Shown: positions 33,810 through 40,391 of the stretch, piece after piece
Position numbering within the stretch: the stretch's first letter is position 1
How the letters are laid out: each line of letters begins with the position of its first letter
From: an uncultured Halorubrum sp.
GTDB taxonomy: Archaea > Halobacteriota > Halobacteria > Halobacteriales > Haloferacaceae
Reading direction: 5' to 3'
DNA length: 57,268 nt
Assembly (NCBI RefSeq): GCF_937146585.1
Contig: NZ_CAKZRO010000139.1
Location: forward strand, 1-57,268
Translations under genes and position numbers: made by a program
Notes under the pieces: model-generated
The model's database searches: none
What the model was told of the DNA's origin: nothing
The model's input: the letters and a program-made list of their open reading frames with translations, nothing else

Positions 33810-34274
33810 ATGACAGACAGAGACCGAACCGGATCGACCGACCCGGAGGATGACGAGGCCGGCGGCTCCGACCGGTCGCTCGCGCCGCTCATGGGCGCGG
33901 TGTACGTCGTCGCCGGGATCGCTCACTTCCTCGTCCCGCAGCGGTTCGCGGAGGCGGTGCCGCCGGCGTTCCCGCGCCCGGTCGGGCTCGTGTACCTCTC
34001 CGGGATCGCGGAGATCCTCCTCGGGATCGGCGTCGCGATCCCGCGGACGCGCCGGCCGTCGGCGTGGGGGATCGCCGCCCTGCTCGTGGCCGTGTTCCCG
34101 GCGAACCTCCACCTCGCTCGCCGCGAGGTGCTAGACGACCTCGTGCCGGACCGACTCGTCGGGCCGGCGCGGCTCGCGGCGCTGATCCGGCTCCCGTTCC
34201 AGGGCGTCCTGATCGGGTGGGCGCTGCGGTACGCGCGGTCCGACGACGCGCCGGCGGCCGATCCGGACGCGTAG
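33810..34274 (+). CDS. DoxX-like integral membrane protein
   Basis: About 154 residues. After an acidic N-terminal stretch (30 residues) there are four hydrophobic segments: LMGAVYVVAGIAHFLVP, VGLVYLSGIAEILLGIGVAI, SAWGIAALLVAVFPANLHLA and IRLPFQGVLIGWALRYA. This is the layout of the DoxX family, whose members act as subunits of quinone oxidases or as redox-linked membrane proteins; the role here is unknown. The ATG at 33810 is preceded by a CTCATAGG box about 28 bases upstream, giving a leaderless mRNA. Confidence 0.8.
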   Translation: MTDRDRTGSTDPEDDEAGGSDRSLAPLMGAVYVVAGIAHFLVPQRFAEAVPPAFPRPVGLVYLSGIAEILLGIGVAIPRTRRPSAWGIAALLVAVFPANLHLARREVLDDLVPDRLVGPARLAALIRLPFQGVLIGWALRYARSDDAPAADPDA

Positions 34275-34315
34275 CCGCGGAGCGGGCGCGGCCCCGCCGC
34301 GAACTCAACACCCAA

Positions 34316-34329
34316 GTACCCCCCGGTAC
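34316..34329. promoter_or_regulatory. Inverted repeat before the 79-residue membrane protein
   Basis: GTACC, four bases, GGTAC; perfect five-base arms located 12-25 bases before the ATG at 34341, over the expected core promoter. Short, so chance cannot be excluded. Confidence 0.3.
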
Positions 34330-34340
34330 AACCGTGGCCC

Positions 34341-34580
34341 ATGATGGCGCTCATCGACTTCGTCTCGCGGCTGGTCCGCGACGTCGGCCGGTTCGTCGAC
34401 ATCTTCCTGAACGACCTCATCCTCGGCGCCGGCGACCCCCTGTCGGCGCTGCTCGTCCTCGTGGGACAGGTCCTGATCGTCGCGTCCGTCGGCGCCTTAG
34501 GCTACGCCGCAGTCGGCGCGCTGCTCTCCGAAATCGGCGTGAACCTCCCCGCCCTCGGCGGCCGCGGACGCTCCGAGTAA
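34341..34580 (+). CDS. Small membrane protein of unknown function
   Basis: A 79-residue protein with an amphipathic N-terminal helix (FVSRLVRDVGRFVDIFLNDL) and one strong membrane segment (LSALLVLVGQVLIVASVGALG) followed by a polar tail. I do not recognise the family; similar small proteins are common in haloarchaea. Lies in the gap between the DoxX-like gene and the transducer gene, convergent with the latter. Confidence 0.65.
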   Translation: MMALIDFVSRLVRDVGRFVDIFLNDLILGAGDPLSALLVLVGQVLIVASVGALGYAAVGALLSEIGVNLPALGGRGRSE

Positions 34581-34625
34581 CCGGCGGCGTCGACGCCGCC
34601 GACCGCGATCGGTCGCCCTCCGCAC

Positions 34626-36377
34626 TCAGTCGTCGTCCGCGCCGGTCGCCGACCGCGATCCGACGCCGGCTCCCGGGCCGCCGACGGCGCTCGCGCTCCC
34701 GCCGTCCCGGTCCGGCACCTCGAACTCCTCCAGCCGCGCCAGCAGCTCGTCGGACTGATCCGAGAGCGTGTGGACCCGCCCCGTCACCTCCGAGACCGTC
34801 GTCGTCTGCTGATCGGCCGCGGCGGCGACCGTCTCCGCCTCGGCGGCGGTCTGCCTGCTCACGGACGCGACGCCGTCGACCATGTCGACGACCTCCTGGG
34901 TCGTGCGCGCCTGGTCGTCGGTCGCGTCGCTGATCTCCTGGACGGTCTCGTCGACCGTCGTCACGTCCTCGACGACCCCCTCGAACTCCCGCAGCGTCGA
35001 CTCGATCGTCTCGACGCCGTCGGCGACCTGCGCCTCCATCGCCTCGGCGTCGGCCGCGGTCGACGCGGACGCCTCCTGGACGGCCTCGATCCGCCCGGAG
35101 ATCTCCGCCGCGGACTCTCGCGTCTCCTCGGCGAGCGACTTCACCTCGTCGGCGACGACCGCGAACCCGTCCCCGGAGCCGTCGGCGCGCGCCGCCTCGA
35201 TGGAGGCGTTCAGCGCGAGCAGGTTCGTCTCCTCGGCGATCTCGTCGATCACGGCCGCGATCTCGTCGATCTCGCCCACGCGCTCCGCGAGGTCGGTGAC
35301 CGCGTCCGCCGTCTCGCCGATCCGCGTCTCGAGCGTCTCCAGCTCCGCGATCGCCTCGGCGGCCTCCTCGCGGCCGGATCGGCCGCGCTCGGCCGCGTCG
35401 CGGGCCGTCTCGGCGGCGTCGTCGGCCGAGGCGGCGATCTCCTCGACGGTCGCCGACAGCGTGTTCATCTCGCCGGCGATCGCCTCCAGCTCGTCCGTCT
35501 GCTCGGCCGCGCCGTCGGAGATCTCCTGGACCGAGCCGGCGACCTCGCCGCTCGCGTCGTCGACCTCGTCCATGCCCGCGCGCACGTCGTCAGCGGTCCC
35601 GGCCACGTCCGCGGTGAACGCGCCGACGTCGCCGAGCGTCTCGCCCAGCGTCGCGACCAGCCGGTTGTAGTTGTCGACGAGCTCGGCGTACCGCCGCTCG
35701 TCGGTCGCCAGCGCGTCCTCGTCGATCGTCGCCGTGAGGTCGCCGTCCTGCGCCCGCTCCGCGGCGTCGCCGAACGCGTCGACGAGCGCCTCCAGCTCGG
35801 TGGTGTAGGCCGCGAGGTTCTCGGCCATCTCGTCGAGCGACTCGCCGAAGGAGCCCGGGACCTCCTCGTCGAGCACCGGGTCGTCGAACTCCTGGGCCGC
35901 GAGCGCCTCCGCCTGCGCCGAGACGGTCGTGAGGTAGCCGTGGACCTCGGCGAACCGGCCGACGAGGCTGCCGATCTCGTCGGGCTGGGTCGGGTCGAGC
36001 GCCGCCGCGGCGTCGTCCGCCGACTGGCCGTCCGCGCGGACGTCGCTCGCGCCGTCGACATCGCCCGCGGCGATCGCCTCCGCCTGCCGCTCCAGCGCCC
36101 GAATCGGACCGGCGAAGTCGCGCCGAACGATCAGCAGGGTGTTGTAGATGGCGACGACCGAGCCGAGGAACAGGATCCCGGAGACGACGTACGCCGCCGT
36201 CCCCGCGATCAGGAACTGCGTGAGGAAGATGCCGACCGTGACGAGAAACTGGATACCGACCGCCGCGACGACCTTTCGCTCTATCGACTCCGAGACGCCG
36301 AGCGCGTCCATCGTCCGCCACAGGAGGGCCTCGTACCGCCCGCGGACCCCCGGGCGGCGCTGTCGTGTCGTGGACAT
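34626..36377 (-). CDS. Methyl-accepting chemotaxis-type transducer with minimal membrane anchor
   Basis: A 583-residue halobacterial transducer. Two hydrophobic segments near residues 36-57 and 60-85 ([40 protein letters not shown]) are joined by a very short turn, so there is no extracellular sensor domain. A HAMP-like region follows ([20 protein letters not shown]), then coiled coil and the signalling hairpin ([32 protein letters not shown]), near the CheA/CheW contact. The usual GEAG before GFAVVA reads GSGD here. It likely senses a cytosolic or membrane signal. A TTCATAACC box lies about 26 bases upstream of the ATG. Confidence 0.9.
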   Translation of the reverse strand: MSTTRQRRPGVRGRYEALLWRTMDALGVSESIERKVVAAVGIQFLVTVGIFLTQFLIAGTAAYVVSGILFLGSVVAIYNTLLIVRRDFAGPIRALERQAEAIAAGDVDGASDVRADGQSADDAAAALDPTQPDEIGSLVGRFAEVHGYLTTVSAQAEALAAQEFDDPVLDEEVPGSFGESLDEMAENLAAYTTELEALVDAFGDAAERAQDGDLTATIDEDALATDERRYAELVDNYNRLVATLGETLGDVGAFTADVAGTADDVRAGMDEVDDASGEVAGSVQEISDGAAEQTDELEAIAGEMNTLSATVEEIAASADDAAETARDAAERGRSGREEAAEAIAELETLETRIGETADAVTDLAERVGEIDEIAAVIDEIAEETNLLALNASIEAARADGSGDGFAVVADEVKSLAEETRESAAEISGRIEAVQEASASTAADAEAMEAQVADGVETIESTLREFEGVVEDVTTVDETVQEISDATDDQARTTQEVVDMVDGVASVSRQTAAEAETVAAAADQQTTTVSEVTGRVHTLSDQSDELLARLEEFEVPDRDGGSASAVGGPGAGVGSRSATGADDD

Positions 36378-36504
36378 GCCCCGACTTCGACGAGACCGGG
36401 TTATGAACCTCCCGCCGGCGTTATCAGGACCGATTCTCGATTGTCACCGGCAGAGAATCCACGGACCGCGGGCGTGCGGGGACCGCGGGGTCCGTCGACG
36501 GCGC

Positions 36505-37488
36505 TCAGAACAGCCCGTCGACCGCCTCGGCCGCGAGGTCGACGGCGGCCTCCAGGTCCGGCCCGAGCGGCGAGCCGACGACGAGGCCGTCGGCGTGCTC
36601 GGCGACGGCGGCGGCGCGCTCGCGGACGGTCTCGGGGGTGCCCGCCATACAGAACGCGTCGACCATCTCGGGCGTCACGCGCTCGAAGGCGGCGGAGAAC
36701 TTGCCGGCCGAGACGCGGTCGCCGATCTCGCTCGCGGCCTCCGGGTCGATCCCGTGGCGCTTCAGGACCGGCGGGGCCGCGCCCGCGGCGATGAACGCGA
36801 CCGGCGGCCGGGCGGCCTCGCGGGCGGCGGCCTCGTCCTCGGCGACCGACACCGCGGCGTAGGCGATCAGGTCGAACTCGCCGCGGTGATCGGGCCTGTC
36901 TTCGAGGCCGTCGTCGACCTGCTCGCGGGCCCACGCGAGGTCCTTCGGGTGCGACCCGTTGTACAGGAGGCCGTCGGCGTGCTTCGCGGCCATCCGGCAC
37001 ATGTGCGGCCCCTCGCCGCCGACGTGGACCGGGATGTCCGCCCCCTGCGGCGGCTCGTAGTTGAGCCCGGCGTCCGATGCGTCGAAGGTGCCGTCGCGGT
37101 CGACGCGCTCGCCGGCCCAGAGCTGCTCTGCGGTCTTGAACGCCTCCAACACCGACCGGAGTCCGCGCTCGTCTTCGAGCCCGAGGTTCGCGAGCGTCGA
37201 GGGGTCGCCGGGGCCGAGCCCGAAGACGGCGCGGCCCTCGGAGGCCTCGTCGACGGTGGCGACCTTCGAGGCGAGCGTGACTGGGTGGGTCTCGTAGGGG
37301 TTGGCGACGCCCGGGCCGAGCCGGACCGAGTCGGTGGCGGCCGCGAGCCGCGAGAGGAACGCCCACGGGTCGCGGTTGTTGTAGTGACACGTCGAGTAGA
37401 CGGCGTCGTAGCCGGCGTCCTCGGCGCGGACGCCGAGGTCGACGAGGCGAGACAGCTCGTGTTCTGGGGTGAGTTCGATTCCGAGCAT
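36505..37488 (-). CDS. Luciferase-like (F420-dependent) oxidoreductase, Mer-type
   Basis: A 327-residue luciferase-like monooxygenase fold enzyme of the type annotated as 5,10-methylenetetrahydromethanopterin reductase in archaea, using coenzyme F420. Marks include LGVRAEDAGYDAVYSTCHYN, AAATDSVRLGPGVANPYETH and HVGGEGPHMCRMAAKHADG. It follows cofE by two bases, and CofE makes F420, which supports F420 as cofactor. Haloarchaea use such enzymes in folate-type C1 metabolism or other redox steps; exact substrate is not proven. Confidence 0.85.
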   Translation of the reverse strand: MLGIELTPEHELSRLVDLGVRAEDAGYDAVYSTCHYNNRDPWAFLSRLAAATDSVRLGPGVANPYETHPVTLASKVATVDEASEGRAVFGLGPGDPSTLANLGLEDERGLRSVLEAFKTAEQLWAGERVDRDGTFDASDAGLNYEPPQGADIPVHVGGEGPHMCRMAAKHADGLLYNGSHPKDLAWAREQVDDGLEDRPDHRGEFDLIAYAAVSVAEDEAAAREAARPPVAFIAAGAAPPVLKRHGIDPEAASEIGDRVSAGKFSAAFERVTPEMVDAFCMAGTPETVRERAAAVAEHADGLVVGSPLGPDLEAAVDLAAEAVDGLF

Positions 37489-37490
37489 GG

Positions 37491-38246
37491 TTACTCCTGA
37501 AACGTCCACTCCCGCAGGGCCTGCCGGACGAAGTCGCCCTCGACCTCGCGGAAGTGATTGTCCGATCCGTCGTGGTCGCCGAACGCCCAGTCCCGGACGA
37601 CGACGACCGGGGTGCCGCCCGCGCCCTCCCCGGCGACGAGGTTGGCGGCCGCGGCGAGCTCGTCGATCACGTTCTGGACGGTGACGCCCATCTCGCGACC
37701 GTCGCGGTCGCGCTCGCCGCGCCAGTCGCGGCTGGCGGGCATCCCGGCCCAGCCGATCGCGACCCCGCGCTGGCCGTGGCGGAAGGGGCGGCCGCAGGTG
37801 TCGCTGACGACGACGCGGTCGGCCGCGAGCCCCTCGCGGATGCGCTGGGCGCTCTCGGAGGGGCGCTCCGGGAGCAGCAGCAGGTCGCCGCCCGGGACGT
37901 TCGAGCGGTCGATGCCGGCGTTGACGCCGACGTGCCCGAAGCGCGTCGCGGTGAGGAGGAAGGGGGCCTCCATGATCAGCTCCGTCGACTCCTCGATGAC
38001 CGCCTGCGCGAAGCGGGGGTCCTTCTCCTCGCCCGCGATCTCGGCGAGCCGGTCGGCGACCTCGCGGGCCCGGGGGCTGGCCGGGAAGTCGTCGAGGTCG
38101 AAGACGCGCCCCTCGACCTTCGAGACGACCGTGCTGGCGACGACGACCACGTCGTCCTCGCGGAGGTCGACGCGCTCGCCGATCATGGCCGCGAGGTCGT
38201 CTCCCTCCCGGATCTCCGGGAGGTCCGGAACCGCGAACAGCTCCAT
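37491..38246 (-). CDS. cofE: Coenzyme F420-0:L-glutamate ligase
   Basis: A 251-residue CofE that adds glutamates to F420-0 with GTP, the last step in coenzyme F420 synthesis. Recognised by the start ELFAVPDLPEIREGDDLAAM, ASTVVSKVEGR, the GHVGVNAGIDRSNVPGGDLL motif and the ending TPVVVVRDWAFGDHD. First gene of a two-gene operon with the F420-dependent oxidoreductase. A GTTTTTCC box about 27 bases before the ATG is the likely promoter. Confidence 0.95.
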   Translation of the reverse strand: MELFAVPDLPEIREGDDLAAMIGERVDLREDDVVVVASTVVSKVEGRVFDLDDFPASPRAREVADRLAEIAGEEKDPRFAQAVIEESTELIMEAPFLLTATRFGHVGVNAGIDRSNVPGGDLLLLPERPSESAQRIREGLAADRVVVSDTCGRPFRHGQRGVAIGWAGMPASRDWRGERDRDGREMGVTVQNVIDELAAAANLVAGEGAGGTPVVVVRDWAFGDHDGSDNHFREVEGDFVRQALREWTFQE

Positions 38247-38528
38247 GGATCACCGTGCGCGGCGACGAGGAAAAACCCCGCCGGTACCGGGCCGGTTTGA
38301 CGGTATCCGGGGGCGTTTGAAGCGGATCGGGTCGAGGCGAGTCGGTCTGGAGGCGGTCTCCGGCAGATCGTACTGACGACGAATACGATATTCAGAAATG
38401 AGAGTCCATGATAACTGTACGAAACCGTCGCGACGATCTACGAACCTAGACGTATATTAGGATATACCTGCGATAATGATTTATTTAGCCAAACGGTTTT
38501 CCGGGAAGGGGCGCGAGCGACGGTTGCG
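38247..38528. other. Long AT-variable intergenic region between cofE and a short ORF
   Basis: About 280 bases without a gene I can support. The left end holds the divergent cofE promoter. The right half becomes AT-rich and contains a GTATAT inverted repeat (38452-38467) and the TATA-like TTTATTTA at 38480-38487 that could serve the short ORF at 38529. Nothing else stood out. Confidence 0.6.
38452..38467. promoter_or_regulatory. Inverted repeat GTATAT/ATATAC
   Basis: GTATAT, four bases, ATATAC, with perfect six-base arms, 13 bases upstream of the TTTATTTA element and about 60 bases before the short ORF's ATG. Placed like an operator or an alternative TATA pair. Confidence 0.35.
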
Positions 38529-38639
38529 ATGTGTGAACGAACGACGGAAGACGAGCCAGCACCGATCGGGACGCGGACGCGCGTCCCGGAAGAGGCCGAC
38601 GACGGCGAACCGATCGTGACGCAGACCCGCGCCCCGTGA
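38529..38639 (+). CDS. Putative 36-residue Thr/Arg-Pro microprotein
   Basis: An open frame of 36 residues (starts MCERTTEDEPAPIG, ends EPIVTQTRAP). It has an internal repeat: acidic dyad, then Ala/Glu-Pro-Ile and a Thr-Arg pair. The same acidic, Ala-Pro, Thr-Arg pattern occurs in the short ORFs before aceA, which supports it being a coding family rather than noise. A TATA-like TTTATTTA lies about 45 bases upstream and a GGGAAGGGG sequence 15-23 bases upstream of the ATG. Function unknown. Confidence 0.35.
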   Translation: MCERTTEDEPAPIGTRTRVPEEADDGEPIVTQTRAP

Positions 38640-38720
38640 CGGCGCGCGGGCGTCGACCATCCGCATTTTTCCGCCGCGAACGTCCGCACGGCTTATACGC
38701 GACTCCGTCGAACTCCGACT

Positions 38721-39224
38721 GTGGACCTCCACGTCCGGTACGAGGGCGACGACGACCCCGACAAGTGTACGGCTCGGAAGCTCGCGCGCTTCGACCTCGC
38801 CGAGCTCCACCGCTCGGACCGGGCCACGCCGTACGGGGTCGTCCTCAACCCCCACGCCGAGCGCGCGCTCTCGCCCGCCGACGCCGAGCGGGCCGCAGAG
38901 ACCGCGCTCGTCGCGCTCGACTGCTCGTGGGAGTCGGCCGGCGAGAAGATGTTCTCGCTCCCCGGCGAACACCGCGCGCTCCCGTACCTCGTCGCCGCCA
39001 ACCCCGTGAACTTCGGCCGCCCGATGCGGCTCACGACCGTCGAGGCGTTCGCCGCGGCGCTGGTCATCCTCGGCGAGCGCGACCGCGCCGAGCGCGCGCT
39101 CTCGAAGTTCACCTGGGGCGAGACGTTCCTCGAGCTCAACGCGGAGCCGCTCCGGCGGTACGCTGACTGCGAGGACTCCGGCGAGGTCGTCGAGATCCAG
39201 CAGGAGTACATCGACAGGGAGTAG
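38721..39224 (+). CDS. tsr3: Tsr3-type rRNA aminocarboxypropyltransferase (DUF367)
   Basis: A 167-residue Tsr3 homologue, which transfers the aminocarboxypropyl group of SAM to a pseudouridine-derived base in small-subunit rRNA (in haloarchaea, the position matching 18S m1acp3-psi). Family marks: [42 protein letters not shown] and [21 protein letters not shown] start with a CTTATACG box about 27 bases upstream. Monocistronic. Confidence 0.93.
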   Translation: MDLHVRYEGDDDPDKCTARKLARFDLAELHRSDRATPYGVVLNPHAERALSPADAERAAETALVALDCSWESAGEKMFSLPGEHRALPYLVAANPVNFGRPMRLTTVEAFAAALVILGERDRAERALSKFTWGETFLELNAEPLRRYADCEDSGEVVEIQQEYIDRE

Positions 39225-39317
39225 TCGGCGACGGCTCGGCCCGAGGCGGCGAACCGATACCGGCACCGAACGGGGGCGCGACAAGGCTTTTGCGTGGATC
39301 GACCGTACCGAGCGGCG

Positions 39318-39791
39318 ATGGTATCCACAGGCGACGACGCACCCACGTTCACCGCGACGGTCGGCACGAGCGACCACGAGCCGTTCGACCTCGGCGAGGA
39401 GATCGGCGACGGCCCGGTCGTGCTCGCGTTCTTCCCCGGCGCGTTCACGCCGCCGTGTACGAACGAGATGGTCGCCTTCCAGGGGCGCGCCGACGCCTTC
39501 GCGGAGGCCGGCGGGACGCTGTTCGGGGTCAGCGCCGACTCGCCGTTCTCGCAGGGCGCGTTCCGCGAGGAGCACGGGATCGAGTTCGACCTCGTGAGCG
39601 ACATGGCCGGCGACGCGATCCGGGCGTACGACCTCGAGATCGACATCGCCGAGCTCGGCCTCCACGGCATCGCGAACCGCGCCGTGTTCGTGATCGACGA
39701 CGACGGCGAGGTCGTCTTCGGCTGGGTCGCCGACGACCCGACGAACGAGCCGGACTACGACGCCGTCCTCGACGCGGTCGAGAGCGCGTAA
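39318..39791 (+). CDS. One-cysteine peroxiredoxin
   Basis: A 157-residue peroxiredoxin that reduces peroxides. The peroxidatic cysteine C47 lies in FFPGAFTPPCTNEM. No second cysteine is present, so it is a 1-Cys (AhpE-like or Bcp-like) enzyme that needs an external thiol. Starts MVSTGDDAPTFTATVGTSDH. ATG at 39318 is chosen over 39294 because the family begins here and a GGCTTTTG box is about 30 bases upstream. Confidence 0.94.
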   Translation: MVSTGDDAPTFTATVGTSDHEPFDLGEEIGDGPVVLAFFPGAFTPPCTNEMVAFQGRADAFAEAGGTLFGVSADSPFSQGAFREEHGIEFDLVSDMAGDAIRAYDLEIDIAELGLHGIANRAVFVIDDDGEVVFGWVADDPTNEPDYDAVLDAVESA

Positions 39792-39893
39792 GAAGCGGCC
39801 GACCGCGGGGCAGCCTGTTCCGGCGCGTTCCGATCTTCGTGTTATACTACGACGCGGAACCCGTAGCGACGGCGCGCTTCGACCTCGGTCGCG

Positions 39894-40253
39894 CTACCCG
39901 AGCACGCCGCCGATAGCCCCCGCCAGCGCCGAGTCGACCGCGAACAGCAGCGTCAGAAACAGCCCGACGACGAGTACGCCGGCGCCGCCGAGCAGGCTCC
40001 CGAGCGGGCCGCCGGCAAGTCCGACGAGGCCGCCGAACGCGGCGAGCAGGAGCGTGACGACCACACCGCTGACGGAGCCCGCCAGCAGGCCGTGCCAGAG
40101 GCCGGAGAGCAGGCCGCCGCCGGCGACGTAGCCGGCGACGAACCCGCCGATGAGCCCCGCGCCGACGTGCCCCACGACGGGGACGAACGTCGCCAGCAAC
40201 CCGGCGATCAGCATCACGACGAAGCCGTAGCCGACGGCGCGCCAATCTGTCAT
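39894..40253 (-). CDS. DUF5518-like membrane protein
   Basis: A 119-residue haloarchaeal membrane protein with four glycine-rich hydrophobic segments and almost no loops. The order VMLIAGLLATFVPVVGHVGA, GLIGGFVAGYVAGGGLLSGL, WHGLLAGSVSGVVVTLLLAA and a C-terminal GVLVVGLFLTLLFAVD matches the DUF5518 family, function unknown. Divergent from the P-ATPase across a 138-base AT-rich gap; a TATTTA box about 27 bases upstream of the ATG suggests a leaderless mRNA. Confidence 0.8.
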   Translation of the reverse strand: MTDWRAVGYGFVVMLIAGLLATFVPVVGHVGAGLIGGFVAGYVAGGGLLSGLWHGLLAGSVSGVVVTLLLAAFGGLVGLAGGPLGSLLGGAGVLVVGLFLTLLFAVDSALAGAIGGVLG

Positions 40254-40336
40254 ACCCGCGGGTAGCCGACTCGGCGGTAAATACTTCGTCGTAGAGTTGT
40301 GTATTCGTCCCCATGATTTAATAATTATTTATAACC

Positions 40337-40347
40337 TAGCGCCGCTA
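40337..40347. promoter_or_regulatory. TAGCG/CGCTA palindrome in the P-ATPase promoter region
   Basis: TAGCG, one base, CGCTA. It sits about 14 bases upstream of the TTAATA element at 40361-40366, which is 26-31 bases before the P-ATPase ATG. The position suits a metal-responsive repressor (ArsR/SmtB-like or similar) working in either direction, as DUF5518 is divergent. Confidence 0.4.
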
Positions 40348-40360
40348 AGTGGTAGCTAGA

Positions 40361-40366
40361 TTAATA
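40361..40366 (+). promoter_or_regulatory. TATA element of the P-ATPase gene
   Basis: TTAATA within ATTAATAAC, 26-31 bases before the ATG at 40392, giving a leaderless transcript. The surrounding 40310-40340 stretch is unusually AT-rich for this genome and also contains TTTATAA-like sequences on the other strand. Confidence 0.5.
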
Positions 40367-40391
40367 ACGCTCCGGAAGCGAGGTTGAGTCA

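Noticed and set aside
33674-33810. Possible sulfur-oxidation link of the DoxX-like gene with the site-2 protease
   Set aside because: They are divergent with separate promoters and no shared function is indicated by sequence.
38438-38689. 83-codon minus-strand ORF in the gap before tsr3
   Set aside because: It covers the tsr3 promoter and the antisense of the 36-codon ORF, with no TATA box or motif of its own.
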